Of a DNA stretch of 64,000 bases, positions 45,227 to 54,150 are shown piece after piece; the stretch's first letter is position 1, and each line of letters opens with the position of its first letter. The notes under the pieces are model-generated. The model saw nothing but the letters and a program-made list of their open reading frames with translations, made no database searches and was not told the origin of the DNA. A program made the position numbers and the translations under genes. The stretch comes from Saprospiraceae bacterium (GTDB taxonomy: Bacteria > Bacteroidota > Bacteroidia > Chitinophagales > Saprospiraceae), in contig JADKCC010000045.1 in assembly GCA_016714785.1 (NCBI GenBank), positions 1 through 64,000 on the forward strand, in the 5' to 3' direction.

Positions 45227-45553
45227 TTGAATCATCTAGCTCACACTTTCTTATCATGTAAAGATGCAGATCTTCTCGCTGGCAATTTTATGGCAGATTT
45301 CATCACAAGAGCAGACATCAAAAAGATAAACTCTCCTAATATTTTAAGCGGAATTGCTTTGCACAAAAAAATAGATGCCTTTACCGATGAACATGAAAAC
45401 GTAAGACAAGCAGTAAGGTTGCTTCATCCCACACAGCGTAAATATGCACCTGTGACATTAGATATATTGTTTGACTATTTTCTCACCAAAAATTGGGAAA
45501 ATATTCTGAGGAAAATATCAACTCATTCACGCAAAGAATATATGAAATGTTAG
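45227..45553 (+). pseudogene. ACP phosphodiesterase (DUF479), 5' part of a frameshifted gene
   Basis: Read from the TTG at 45227, which gives the family opening NHLAHTFLSCKDADLLAGNFMADF. The sequence LHKKIDAFTDEHENVRQAVRLLHP matches acyl-carrier-protein phosphodiesterase (HD-like, His and Asp residues), which removes phosphopantetheine from ACP. After FLTKNWE the frame is lost and the natural continuation YSEENINSFTQRIYEML lies in the next frame. The break is at GGGAAAATATT (about 45496-45503): one A too few would explain it. Confidence 0.8.
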
Positions 45554-45813
45554 AAAGCAAGCGTGACAACTTACCTTTTAAGTTGAAGGAATTATTGCCC
45601 AGAATGATCGATGACGACTTCTTGATGAGTTGTAAAAATGAAGAAAGACTTATTAAAACGTTTGAAAGAGTAGGAAGGAGAGCTAGTTTTGACCACAGTT
45701 TCCTCACAGCCCATGTCGATATGGCATCCCATTATGAAACTTTGAATGCACATTTTAATGATTTCTTCCCAGATCTGATTTCTCATGTCAATGATTTTTG
45801 TGACTGCAATTAG
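45493..45813 (+). pseudogene. ACP phosphodiesterase, 3' part of a frameshifted gene
   Basis: Frame with KYSEENINSFTQRIYEMLES, LLPRMIDDDFLMSC and TFERVGRRASFDH, which are the second half of DUF479 proteins. With the 5' part the rejoined length is about 195 aa, the normal size. The nominal start at 45493 is internal. aroE begins 7 bases after the stop. Confidence 0.8.
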
Positions 45814-45819
45814 ATAGAT

Positions 45820-46551
45820 ATGACAAAACAATATGGTCTTATAGGCTATCCCCTCTCCCACTCCTTTTCTCCAACTTACTTTAATACAAAGTTTGAACAA
45901 GAAGGCATAGCCGCTCATTATGCCGCCTATCCGATGGAAGATGTCAATGATTTTTATACATTAATCCAAAATAATGCCTTTGCTGGTCTTAATGTAACCA
46001 TTCCTTACAAAGAAAGTATCATACCACTTTTAGATGAGATCGATCAAGGCGCACAAACTATTGGTGCTGTTAATACCATAGCCTTCCATAACGGTAAAAC
46101 CAAAGGTTACAATACCGATGTTTTTGGTTTTGAAAAATCTTTACTTGATTTAATTGAAAACCCTAAAAATATAACCCAAGCTTTAATCCTTGGTACAGGA
46201 GGTGCAGCAAAAGCAGTAAAATTTGTGTTAGTGAAATTAGCCATTCCCTACCTGATGGTAAGTCGAAAAAAAGGAGATATTACGTATGAAGATCTGACAG
46301 AACAAATATTTTCTGAAGTCAATTTGATCATCAATACAACACCTTTGGGTATGGCTCCGACCATCAATAGCAGGCCACAAATACCCTATCAATGGCTCGA
46401 TAAAAAATATTTTTTGTATGACCTTGTGTATAATCCCAAAAAAACCATATTTTTGAGCGAAGGATTAAAAAAAGGATGTAAAATCAAAAACGGTTATGAT
46501 ATGCTAATCCTTCAAGCTGAAAAAGCATGGCAAATCTGGAACCAAATATAA
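45820..46551 (+). CDS. aroE: Shikimate dehydrogenase
   Basis: 243 aa, a short but complete AroE as in Bacteroidota. GYPLSHSFSPTYFN binds shikimate (Ser-Leu-Ser-like), GLNVTIPYK carries the catalytic Lys, GAVNTI and NTDVFGF follow, then the NADPH loop LGTGGAAKAVKF. Reduces 3-dehydroshikimate in the aromatic pathway. Starts 7 bases after the ACP phosphodiesterase stop and 14 bases before proline dehydrogenase, so probably one transcript. Confidence 0.95.
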   Translation: MTKQYGLIGYPLSHSFSPTYFNTKFEQEGIAAHYAAYPMEDVNDFYTLIQNNAFAGLNVTIPYKESIIPLLDEIDQGAQTIGAVNTIAFHNGKTKGYNTDVFGFEKSLLDLIENPKNITQALILGTGGAAKAVKFVLVKLAIPYLMVSRKKGDITYEDLTEQIFSEVNLIINTTPLGMAPTINSRPQIPYQWLDKKYFLYDLVYNPKKTIFLSEGLKKGCKIKNGYDMLILQAEKAWQIWNQI

Positions 46552-46564
46552 TTTAACCAACCTT

Positions 46565-47755
46565 ATGAGTGAGCCCGACCCTAATCTAAAACTTGACTTT
46601 TCCAATACGGAAATTGCATTTTCCAATAAATCTGACAAAGAGCTAAAAAAAACTGCTTGGTTGTTTAAGTGGATGAATAACCAAAATCTAGTAAAAATAG
46701 GTTCAAAAATTGGCCTTTTTGCCATTAGATTCAGATTGCCATTTACAGAAACTGTAGTAAGAAACACCATTTTCCCACAGTTTTGTGGTGGTGAAACTTT
46801 ACTTGATTGCCAATCTGTCATAGACAAACTTTATGAATATGACACACTAACCATACTCGATTATGGCGCGGAAGGCAAAAGTGATGAAGACGACTTGGAT
46901 ACCGCCATGGAAGAAACATTAAAGGCCATAGAAATGGCTGCTTCCAACAACTCTTCTCCTGTAGTCAGCACTAAGATAACTGGTCTTGTAGATAATGTTA
47001 TTTTAGAAAAACTGCATAATAAAGAAAAACTTTCTGAAGGCGATCAACGAAAATTTCAGCATTTGTATGAACGTGTAGATGAGATCTGTAGTAGAGCAAA
47101 AGAACTCGGCATCAGCATATTTGTAGATGCAGAAGAAAGTTGGATTCAAGATCCGATAGATGATTTGGTGATGCAAATGATGGAGAAATATAATAAAGAC
47201 CGTGCAACCGTTTATAATACTTACCAACTTTACAATATTCACAAGCTTGAACATCTCAAAAGAGATCATCAAAAATGCTTAGAAAAAAGTGTATTGTTAG
47301 GTGCAAAAATGGTAAGAGGTGCTTACATGGATAAAGAAAGATTGAGAGCAGTTGAGAAAGGATATCCTTCTCCGATACAACCTGACAAAGCTGCCACAGA
47401 CAAAGACTATGACGATGCCATAACATATTGTATGGACCATCATGAAACCATATCATCTTGCTGTGCTTCTCATAATGCTGCTAGCAATATGCTCCAAGCC
47501 CAATTAATTCATCAAAAAGGTCTGCCACATAATCATCCGCACATCAATTTCTGCCAGCTGTATGGAATGAGCGATAACTTAACCTTCAACCTAGCTAATG
47601 CGGGCTATAATGCTGCAAAATATGTTGTCTATGGTCCTATCAAAGATGTGATACCTTATCTCATAAGAAGAACTGAAGAAAACTCATCTGTGACAGGAGA
47701 GATGAGCCGAGAATTGACATTGATAGATAAAGAGATGCGTCGTAGAGGCATGTGA
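46565..47755 (+). CDS. Proline dehydrogenase (monofunctional)
   Basis: 396 aa. TIM-barrel FAD enzyme: DYGAEGKSDEDDLD, STKITGLV, IFVDAEESWIQDPID, TVYNTYQLYN, GAKMVRGAYMDKER, ASHNAASN and the C-terminal YVVYGPIKDVIPYLIRRTEENSSVTG all match PRODH from Bacteroidota. Oxidises proline to pyrroline-5-carboxylate, passing electrons to quinone at the membrane. No P5C dehydrogenase domain, so unlike PutA of enterobacteria. Converges with the methyltransferase gene. Confidence 0.95.
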   Translation: MSEPDPNLKLDFSNTEIAFSNKSDKELKKTAWLFKWMNNQNLVKIGSKIGLFAIRFRLPFTETVVRNTIFPQFCGGETLLDCQSVIDKLYEYDTLTILDYGAEGKSDEDDLDTAMEETLKAIEMAASNNSSPVVSTKITGLVDNVILEKLHNKEKLSEGDQRKFQHLYERVDEICSRAKELGISIFVDAEESWIQDPIDDLVMQMMEKYNKDRATVYNTYQLYNIHKLEHLKRDHQKCLEKSVLLGAKMVRGAYMDKERLRAVEKGYPSPIQPDKAATDKDYDDAITYCMDHHETISSCCASHNAASNMLQAQLIHQKGLPHNHPHINFCQLYGMSDNLTFNLANAGYNAAKYVVYGPIKDVIPYLIRRTEENSSVTGEMSRELTLIDKEMRRRGM

Positions 47756-47782
47756 TAATGATAAGATCAAACTTCCAATAAA

Positions 47783-49201
47783 TTAGGGCTTTCTAAAATT
47801 GAGACAATATTGATGAAATGTATTGCTAACAAAAGTATTGCCATACCCATAAGGCGCTAAATTAATATCATCTTGGCACCAAAAAACCTCTGGCAACAAG
47901 TCCAAATGTGTCATCAGTTTATCCGCCAAATCCCATGCAAATGGATAATTACGCCCTTTTTTCTTAATATTTTTAACTACGATGGTAAGGTGACTTCCTG
48001 ATTTCATTACATCCAAAACATTGATATAAACTTGAACCAAATCAGATATAAACGACTCGTAATCAGCAATATTACCCAAATCATCGCGACTTTCTGAATA
48101 ATTGGTTTGCAATCCTTTTTCTAGTCTTTTTGCTTGGTTTTCTGCTCCCTTCATATTGAGCATATCCCAATATGGTGGTGATGTGATCAAGTAATCAATC
48201 AAGGGAAAATCACCAACCGATATCAAACGAGCGTCTTTGTTAATTAGTTTAAACTGCTGCTTATTAGCTGGCAAAAACATATCTGCTTGAGTAGGTTGTA
48301 CTAAATTTTGACAACGCTTCTGAGCAATCTCTGCAAAAAAATCACTTAATTCAGTACCATAAGCATTTCTACCTGCTTTTAATGAAGCTACTTGTGTGCT
48401 TCCTGTGCCTGACATAGGATCAAGAATATTGGCATCTTCCTCCGTAAATTCATACACAAACATTGTGACTAAATCTTCAGGATATTTGGCCGGATGCAGT
48501 ACCTCATCCTTTTTGCGTGGTGCTGGCTTTAGTATAAACCATGAAGGAATTTTATTCTGAAATTTTCTAACATTAAGATCCTTATGATGAGATTGGAATA
48601 GATTATGTTTTCTCTCCACCAATTGGCCACCTGAATTTTCATCTTTACGAAAATATAGCGCATAAAATGTTTGATTGGGTGGCTGGAAATACATATCTTG
48701 TACATCAATGCTTTCTGGCATACAAGCTATTTTTTCATCTTTGAGACTAAATAGCGATGATAATTGTAATCCTAAATCCCACGCATAAGGATAATATCTA
48801 TCTGCTGTTTGAATATTGGGAATAAAGATACATAAAAAACGTCGATGTATGAGTTGATTATATATCTTTTCTGCAATATCCAATACCGTTTCTCTATAGC
48901 TGTTATAATCATCAATACTATTTAGTTGATAAACATCTTCCCTCAAATCCAATAATGCAAATTGTAGAGATTGTGATGTAAAACTATCTTTATCAACCAA
49001 TTGGATATCTTGACCTAAAGCCAACTCTTTCACCAAATCTAAATGATTGCCTTGATAATACACGGCTTCTTCAGTTGGTTCTGCTTTGCAAAAAAATCGC
49101 AGGTTTTCTACATACAACTTTTCTTCAGATTCATATCGAAACCAAGACTTCTGAAAAGGAAGCCACTCTTTGGAAGTTAATCTATTGAATCTATTGACCA
49201 T
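47783..49201 (-). CDS. Orphan DNA methyltransferase (N4-cytosine or N6-adenine type)
   Basis: 472 aa. Motif I NILDPMSGTGSTQVASLKAG (about residue 260) comes before motif IV DYLITSPPYWDML (about 335); SPPY is typical of N4-cytosine enzymes but also found in N6-adenine ones. The N-terminal 250 residues are an extension without a recognised domain and may hold target recognition. No restriction enzyme, helicase or other defence gene lies nearby, so it appears to be a solitary modification enzyme. Family type is firm, base specificity is not. Confidence 0.8.
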   Translation of the reverse strand: MVNRFNRLTSKEWLPFQKSWFRYESEEKLYVENLRFFCKAEPTEEAVYYQGNHLDLVKELALGQDIQLVDKDSFTSQSLQFALLDLREDVYQLNSIDDYNSYRETVLDIAEKIYNQLIHRRFLCIFIPNIQTADRYYPYAWDLGLQLSSLFSLKDEKIACMPESIDVQDMYFQPPNQTFYALYFRKDENSGGQLVERKHNLFQSHHKDLNVRKFQNKIPSWFILKPAPRKKDEVLHPAKYPEDLVTMFVYEFTEEDANILDPMSGTGSTQVASLKAGRNAYGTELSDFFAEIAQKRCQNLVQPTQADMFLPANKQQFKLINKDARLISVGDFPLIDYLITSPPYWDMLNMKGAENQAKRLEKGLQTNYSESRDDLGNIADYESFISDLVQVYINVLDVMKSGSHLTIVVKNIKKKGRNYPFAWDLADKLMTHLDLLPEVFWCQDDINLAPYGYGNTFVSNTFHQYCLNFRKP

Positions 49202-49476
49202 TTATATTTAATTACGAACGACAAATTTTGATAACTTTTTCTTAAAACTTAATTTTGAGTCAACTCCGAAAAGTATAATTTTGCCACAAAGGCACAAAAA
49301 AAAAAAAAAAAACAAATTCCATATAGTTAATAATCAATACTTTATAAACCTTAGAATCTTGGAGTCTTAATGACTTTTCATCATCTTTGACTTTTAAGAG
49401 TGGACTTATTTTTTCATTGTGAAAAACAATAAAAAGCAGCCTTGATACTCAGCCATAAAATAATTTAAACATACTT
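49202..49476. other. Intergenic region with a 17-A run and one MITE end
   Basis: Seventeen A at 49296-49312, preceded by ttgccacaaaggcac, a worn repeat type also hinted at near 4858. No gene recognised. Confidence 0.4.
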
Positions 49477-49479
49477 TTA
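49463..49479. repeat. Single MITE-like end
   Basis: ATTTAAACATACTTTTA matches the right terminal repeat of the 31962-32113 element with one mismatch. No partner end was found nearby. It overlaps the stop codon of the DUF983 gene. Confidence 0.4.
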
Positions 49480-49875
49480 ATACCCAAATGACTTTGCAGA
49501 TTTATTTTCCTTTGCTTTTGGGTCATACTTTATCATCAGATTAATCCAAATAGACCTAGACATTCTCAAAAAAAACATATAAGTCAGCGCTGCGATCAAT
49601 AGTAAAACACCCATAGCTGCATTCAAACTCATCTTAAACACAATCAAACATAGACCTATGATTCCTAAAAAGAAAAATGCAGAAAAAATATACGATAGAA
49701 ACATCGAGCCATAATAAAAACCAGGCTCTGGCTCAAATTTTTGGTTACACACAGGACAATTTTCAGGCATATTTACTGGTTTAGAAAATTCAAAAGGTTT
49801 GACAAATAAATCTCCTTCCTGACACCTTGGGCATTTTTTCATGAATGCATTTAAAATAAAATTTCTCTTAGACAC
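49477..49875 (-). CDS. DUF983 membrane protein
   Basis: 132 aa. Zinc-ribbon-like CPRC (about 14-17) and CPVC (about 40-43), then FEPEPGFYYGSMFLSY and two membrane helices (about 60-82 and 86-105), the standard DUF983 layout. GTG at 49875; an ATG at 49842 would remove only the first eleven residues. Function unknown. Confidence 0.85.
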   Translation of the reverse strand: MSKRNFILNAFMKKCPRCQEGDLFVKPFEFSKPVNMPENCPVCNQKFEPEPGFYYGSMFLSYIFSAFFFLGIIGLCLIVFKMSLNAAMGVLLLIAALTYMFFLRMSRSIWINLMIKYDPKAKENKSAKSFGY

Positions 49876-49926
49876 TGCTTAATATTTTTTAACTTGGCTT
49901 GACACAAGTTTTGATTATGAAATATG

Positions 49927-50442
49927 TTATTGTTTGTTTATATTACTTAGGGTTTGTTCTAATTGGTCAGCTTTTAATAAAACTTCCTGTTTAAGCGCTT
50001 CCTTATACATCAGTATTCTATTTAATATATCAGCATCACTTGATCCAATAATCGAAGCTGCAAGAATACCCGCATTTTTGGCACCATTTAGCGCAACTGT
50101 AGCTACAGGAATCCCACCAGGCATTTGCAAAATGGACAAAATAGAATCCCAACCATCTATAGAGTTGGACGATTTTACTGGTACGCCTATGACGGGCAAT
50201 GGTGTGATAGCTGCTACCATGCCAGGCAAATGCGCTGCTCCACCTGCACCTGCAATGATGACTTTTATGCCTCGTCTATGTGCATTTTGAGCGAAATCAA
50301 TCATTCTTTCTGGTGTACGGTGTGCTGAAACGATGGTCATTTCATACCCAATGCCAAAATGTGAAAGCATATCCGCTGCTTGCTGCATAACTGGGAGATC
50401 TGAATCTGAGCCCATGATGATACTAATGATAGGATGTGACAT
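49927..50442 (-). CDS. purE: N5-carboxyaminoimidazole ribonucleotide mutase
   Basis: 171 aa. MGSDSDLPVMQQA, VSAHRTPERM (catalytic His), AGAGGAAHLPGMVA and GVPVKSS are the PurE hallmarks. Converts N5-CAIR to CAIR in purine synthesis. Starts one base after the purK stop codon, so the pair is coupled. Confidence 0.97.
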   Translation of the reverse strand: MSHPIISIIMGSDSDLPVMQQAADMLSHFGIGYEMTIVSAHRTPERMIDFAQNAHRRGIKVIIAGAGGAAHLPGMVAAITPLPVIGVPVKSSNSIDGWDSILSILQMPGGIPVATVALNGAKNAGILAASIIGSSDADILNRILMYKEALKQEVLLKADQLEQTLSNINKQ

Positions 50443-50443
50443 A

Positions 50444-51595
50444 TCAGGCTATGACTTTTAATGTATTTTGAACAAATTTTGCTTTTTCTATGGCGCTTTC
50501 TAAACTTTCTCCCACAATGGTGACATGGCCCATTTTGCGGAAAGGTTTTGTTTCTTTTTTTCCATATAAATGTGGATAGACACCTGGCAATTTCAAACAT
50601 TCAGCTATATTTTTATAAATAACTGGTCCCGCATATTCAGGTTCACCCAATAAATTGACCATAACAGCAGGTCTCACTAATGTTGTATCCCCTAAAGGTA
50701 AGTCCAAAATAGCTCTCAAATGCATTTCATATTGAGAAGTTACTGATGCTTCTATCGTATGGTGACCAGAATTGTGTGGTCTTGGAGCTACCTCATTTAT
50801 CAATATCTCACTGTCTTTGGTGACAAACATCTCCACAGCCAACAAACCTACCACATCCAATCTTGAAGCCACTTCAATGGCTAATTTTTCTGCTTCTTTA
50901 GCTTGTACTGATGTAATGTCTGAAGGACAAAAAAGATATTCTACCAAATTGGCGGTTGGATGAAAGTGCATTTCTACCGGAGGATAAACGGCCACTTCGC
51001 CTGATGGATTTCTAGCTACTATTACGGCAATTTCTTTTGCAATATCTACCATATTCTCAACAATGCTGCCTCCATCTAGCAGACCTTCTAGTTTTGATGG
51101 CTCGCTTACGACATGTACACCTTTCCCATCATAGCCATCTGTTCTTAATTTCTGCACGAATGGTATGCTTAAAGTACCGGAATTTACAGCATTTTTAATT
51201 TCAATTTTATTTTTAAATATTTCAAAATTAGAAGTAGGCATATCTCCCGATTCATAAAACATCTTTTGTTTCGCTTTATCTCTGATGATTTTTAGCGCTG
51301 CTGGTTGCGGATAAACTTTTTTACCCAATGCTTCTAAAGCTTCTAATGCTTCAACATTTACATTTTCGATCTCAATGGTGATGATATCCATTTCTTTACC
51401 GAAAGTAAATACATCATCATAATTTGTAATATCTCCACAAACAAAAGTTGAACATACTTGAGCAGCTGGAAATGAAGTATCTTTTTCGAGTATGTGGATA
51501 TCAAGCCCCAATTTGCTTCCTGCTTGACAGAGCATTTTGCCCAATTGACCACCGCCTAATATTCCTATCTTTTGCCTTAACTTGTCGATTGCCAC
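50444..51595 (-). CDS. purK: N5-carboxyaminoimidazole ribonucleotide synthase
   Basis: 383 aa ATP-grasp enzyme. IGILGGGQLGKMLCQAG opens the preATP-grasp fold; EIENVNVEALEAL, KLRTDGYDGKGV, VEMFVTKDSEILINEVAPRPHNSGHHTIEA and the C-terminal GEPEYAGPVIYKNI follow. Uses ATP and bicarbonate to make N5-CAIR from AIR, supplying PurE. GTG start at 51595. Confidence 0.97.
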   Translation of the reverse strand: MAIDKLRQKIGILGGGQLGKMLCQAGSKLGLDIHILEKDTSFPAAQVCSTFVCGDITNYDDVFTFGKEMDIITIEIENVNVEALEALEALGKKVYPQPAALKIIRDKAKQKMFYESGDMPTSNFEIFKNKIEIKNAVNSGTLSIPFVQKLRTDGYDGKGVHVVSEPSKLEGLLDGGSIVENMVDIAKEIAVIVARNPSGEVAVYPPVEMHFHPTANLVEYLFCPSDITSVQAKEAEKLAIEVASRLDVVGLLAVEMFVTKDSEILINEVAPRPHNSGHHTIEASVTSQYEMHLRAILDLPLGDTTLVRPAVMVNLLGEPEYAGPVIYKNIAECLKLPGVYPHLYGKKETKPFRKMGHVTIVGESLESAIEKAKFVQNTLKVIA

Positions 51596-51907
51596 TTTGT
51601 TTTGAAGATTGAAAATGCAAAATTAAGAAAAAAATTCAAAATTGTGTAGCAATTGTTACACTACGTGTGTAGCGACCTAGGATGCGCTCTATGATTTGGC
51701 TCCAACTATTTATTCATAAATATTCAGGATATCTATCAAAAGCTATATCTGGTAAATCTAGATTCCAGAAAGGAGATTTAAGATCATGGATTTGAAAAGC
51801 AAAGTTGGATAGATTGAATATAATAGATGCCTAAAAGCAATGTTTTGGACATAAATTAATTTTATTCTGTCCCTAAACAGAGCGACAAATAATATTAGGT
51901 GATATGC
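51596..51907. other. AT-rich intergenic region upstream of purK
   Basis: No gene recognised. No purine riboswitch-like structure was seen before purK. Possibly very degenerate further units of the 41-bp array. Confidence 0.35.
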
Positions 51908-52173
51908 TTGCTCCGTAATGGAAACGGTATTAAATATTGTATTATCAGTAGTTCCAGTTGAATTGGATCTATAATACAATAAAAATTGTATGTTCCGACC
52001 AGAAACTTGTTAAAACACTTTTTTTACTATTAGTTCCGATCAGAAACTAGAAAAAATAGAATTAGGACGTTAAGTTTCTTTCAGGAACTAATAATTTTAG
52101 ACTTTTATTGACTAGTTCCGCTCAGAAACTAACAATTATAGGTTTTTTATTTGATGCTCCGCTGCGGACTCGG
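51908..52173. repeat. Array of dyad motifs with an exact 41-bp period
   Basis: Four clear 19-bp copies start at 51990, 52031, 52072 and 52113, exactly 41 bases apart, for example TAGTTCCGATCAGAAACTA; the 52072 copy is close to the reverse complement of the others. Arms are TAGTTYC and GRAACTA around five bases. Degenerate copies in the same register are at 51908, 51949 and 52154. Spacers are 22 bases, AT-rich and dissimilar. 41 bp is about four helical turns. No cas genes nearby and repeats are too divergent for a CRISPR. Likely protein-binding sites. Confidence 0.75.
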
Positions 52174-52408
52174 TAATTACAGGGCTGAGCCCATATTTTG
52201 GCCAAAAAACATCCTAAATCATAGTCAAATCAGCCCTATTTTCGCTAATTTTCAACCAATATCTTAATATTGAGCGACAAAAACCTCAATTTATTGAGCA
52301 CACCATACTAAATTTGGCTTTAACCAATCAAAATTCAATGGAAGGACGGTCTGACTGGAGGCGGACTAAAAAATATTAAACAAGACTACCCTAAAGTCCA
52401 ATCCAAAT
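52174..52408. other. Intergenic region with a short barrel-tail repeat
   Basis: Contains a GGGCT-G-AGCCC dyad (about 52182-52192) and, at 52386-52406, an exact 21-base copy of the barrel-tail sequence found at 7418-7438. No gene recognised. Confidence 0.4.
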
Positions 52409-53341
52409 CTATATCTCTGCAATGATTTTATAGTTATTGCGTTCAGTCGCACTACGACTGATCAATTCACCCAAAAATCCTGCAATAAATAATTGCACTC
52501 CTACTATTACCATCAAAATACCCAAGTAAAAGGCTGGTCTATTGGCGATACCTATAGTGCTAAAAAATATTTTTTCAATACTGAGCCAAGTCAAAAGGCC
52601 AATACCACCGAATGAAATAAAGGTACCCAATACGCCAAAGAAGTGCATGGGCCGCTTACCAAATTTGCCCATAAACATAATGGAAAATAAATCTAACGGT
52701 CCATATATAAACCTAGATAGGCCAAACTTCGTGACACCATACTTCCTAGCTTGATGTTGCACTACTTTCTCACCGATATTGGTAAATCCTGCCCATTTTG
52801 CAATGACAGGAATGTATCTGTGCATCTCTCCATAGACTTCTATATTTTTCACAACATCTATACTGTAGGCTTTTAAGCCACAATTCATGTCATGGAGATG
52901 TACGCCTGACATTTTACTTGTTACATAGTTGTAAAGTTTCGTTGGGATAGTCTTGGAAAGTGGATCAAACCTCTTCTTTTTCCAACCAGATACTAAGTCG
53001 TAACCTTGCGTTTTGATCATTTCGTATAATGCTGGAATCTCATCAGGGCTATCCTGAAGATCTGCATCCATGGTGATGACAACATCGCCTTTAGTATGTT
53101 CAAATCCCACATTCAAACCAGCTGATTTGCCATAATTTCGCCTAAATCTCACACCATACACCTGAGTATTTTTGGCTTTCAATTGAGTAATCACTTGCCA
53201 AGATTCATCTTTGCTGCCATCATCTATAAAAATAATTTCGTAGCTGTAACCATTTTTCTGCATGACCCTTACAATCCAGTCATGGAGTTCGGGCAGCGAT
53301 TCTGCTTCATTGTATAAAGGTATGACAAGTGATATATCCAA
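52409..53341 (-). CDS. Family 2 glycosyltransferase with membrane anchor (DPM1/GtrB type)
   Basis: 310 aa. GT-A fold: SLVIPLYNEAESLPEL, FIDDGSKDESW, RRNYGKSAGLNVGF, DADLQDSPDEIP (DxD), then two C-terminal membrane helices (about 230-255, 265-290). Such enzymes move a sugar from a nucleotide donor onto a lipid carrier at the inner face of the membrane. TTG start at 53341. The DUF4199 gene lies 12 bases upstream on the same strand. Confidence 0.9.
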   Translation of the reverse strand: MDISLVIPLYNEAESLPELHDWIVRVMQKNGYSYEIIFIDDGSKDESWQVITQLKAKNTQVYGVRFRRNYGKSAGLNVGFEHTKGDVVITMDADLQDSPDEIPALYEMIKTQGYDLVSGWKKKRFDPLSKTIPTKLYNYVTSKMSGVHLHDMNCGLKAYSIDVVKNIEVYGEMHRYIPVIAKWAGFTNIGEKVVQHQARKYGVTKFGLSRFIYGPLDLFSIMFMGKFGKRPMHFFGVLGTFISFGGIGLLTWLSIEKIFFSTIGIANRPAFYLGILMVIVGVQLFIAGFLGELISRSATERNNYKIIAEI

Positions 53342-53353
53342 GGCTAATAGATT

Positions 53354-53878
53354 TTATGTTAGTGGCAATGTTTGCTCTTTCTTCATGATGAGGGCCATGA
53401 TGAGTGCAAAAAATACACCAGGAAATAAAAATGAAAAGGGCAAGGTAAACGCTATACTTTGAATACCGTAAGCATCAGTATCTTGGATTCTATCTATATA
53501 AGCAGTTTGCTCAGCTTCTGGAATTTTAAACCATGCGGAAGCTTGTTCAAAAGCTTGGATTTGCATATCTTTTACCTGATCTTTCAGCCCTGGGTCCACA
53601 TAATTCATAAGAAAAAAGGTAAAAAGCGTAACAATGGTGGTAGCTAAAATGTAGGTCAACCACGCTGGTTTGAATGCTTCTCCAAAAGAGATAAAACCAT
53701 TCATATCTTTTTTTGTAGCAGAAACTGACCTGTACATAAAATATATCACCAAACCAAACTCTAACAATCCACTTAGTTGCAATAACATTCCTTTGTCTGT
53801 AAAATAAAAAGATAAGGACAAAACAATCAATAAACCACCAGCTATTAGCCCATTTCTTACAGGATGATTACCCATCAT
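53354..53878 (-). CDS. DUF4199 membrane protein
   Basis: 174 aa with four membrane helices (about 10-28, 33-50, 72-92, 140-165) and the DMNGFISFGEAFKPAWLTY segment of DUF4199, a family nearly limited to Bacteroidota and often next to a GT2 glycosyltransferase as here. Function unknown. Tandem ATG codons at 53878 and 53875. Confidence 0.85.
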   Translation of the reverse strand: MMGNHPVRNGLIAGGLLIVLSLSFYFTDKGMLLQLSGLLEFGLVIYFMYRSVSATKKDMNGFISFGEAFKPAWLTYILATTIVTLFTFFLMNYVDPGLKDQVKDMQIQAFEQASAWFKIPEAEQTAYIDRIQDTDAYGIQSIAFTLPFSFLFPGVFFALIMALIMKKEQTLPLT

Positions 53879-54003
53879 ATTAAAATTTGTGGTAAAGGTA
53901 TAAAAAAATAAGAATCGAGCACAAATAAATTGTTTTACAATTAGCTATTGGATGGTAGTGGATAAGTTGGATAGCCATGTGGATGCATCAGTGGAGAATT
54001 ACA

Positions 54004-54150
54004 CTACCTAACTTTCACTGGGATCGTATATATTAGATTAACCTTTTCATTCCTCATGATAGCTGGTTGCCATGGCGGCATTTCTTCTATGATTTGTTTA
54101 AAGATAGGTAATTTATCTTCAAAGTTTCCTTTTATGGGTGTAATAAAATT
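54004..54150 (-). pseudogene. Remnant of a TonB C-terminal domain
   Basis: The frame reads KQIIEEMPPWQPAIMRNEKV and on to YTIPVKV before the stop, the end of an energy-transducer TonB domain (MPPW-P then final beta strands). The rest of the gene is missing; a stop codon lies about 50 codons upstream in this frame. Probably the 3' end of a deleted gene. Confidence 0.6.

Noticed and set aside
51908..52173. CRISPR array
   Set aside because: Repeats are only about 19 bases and diverge strongly between copies, spacers are AT-rich and short (22), and no cas gene is in the window.
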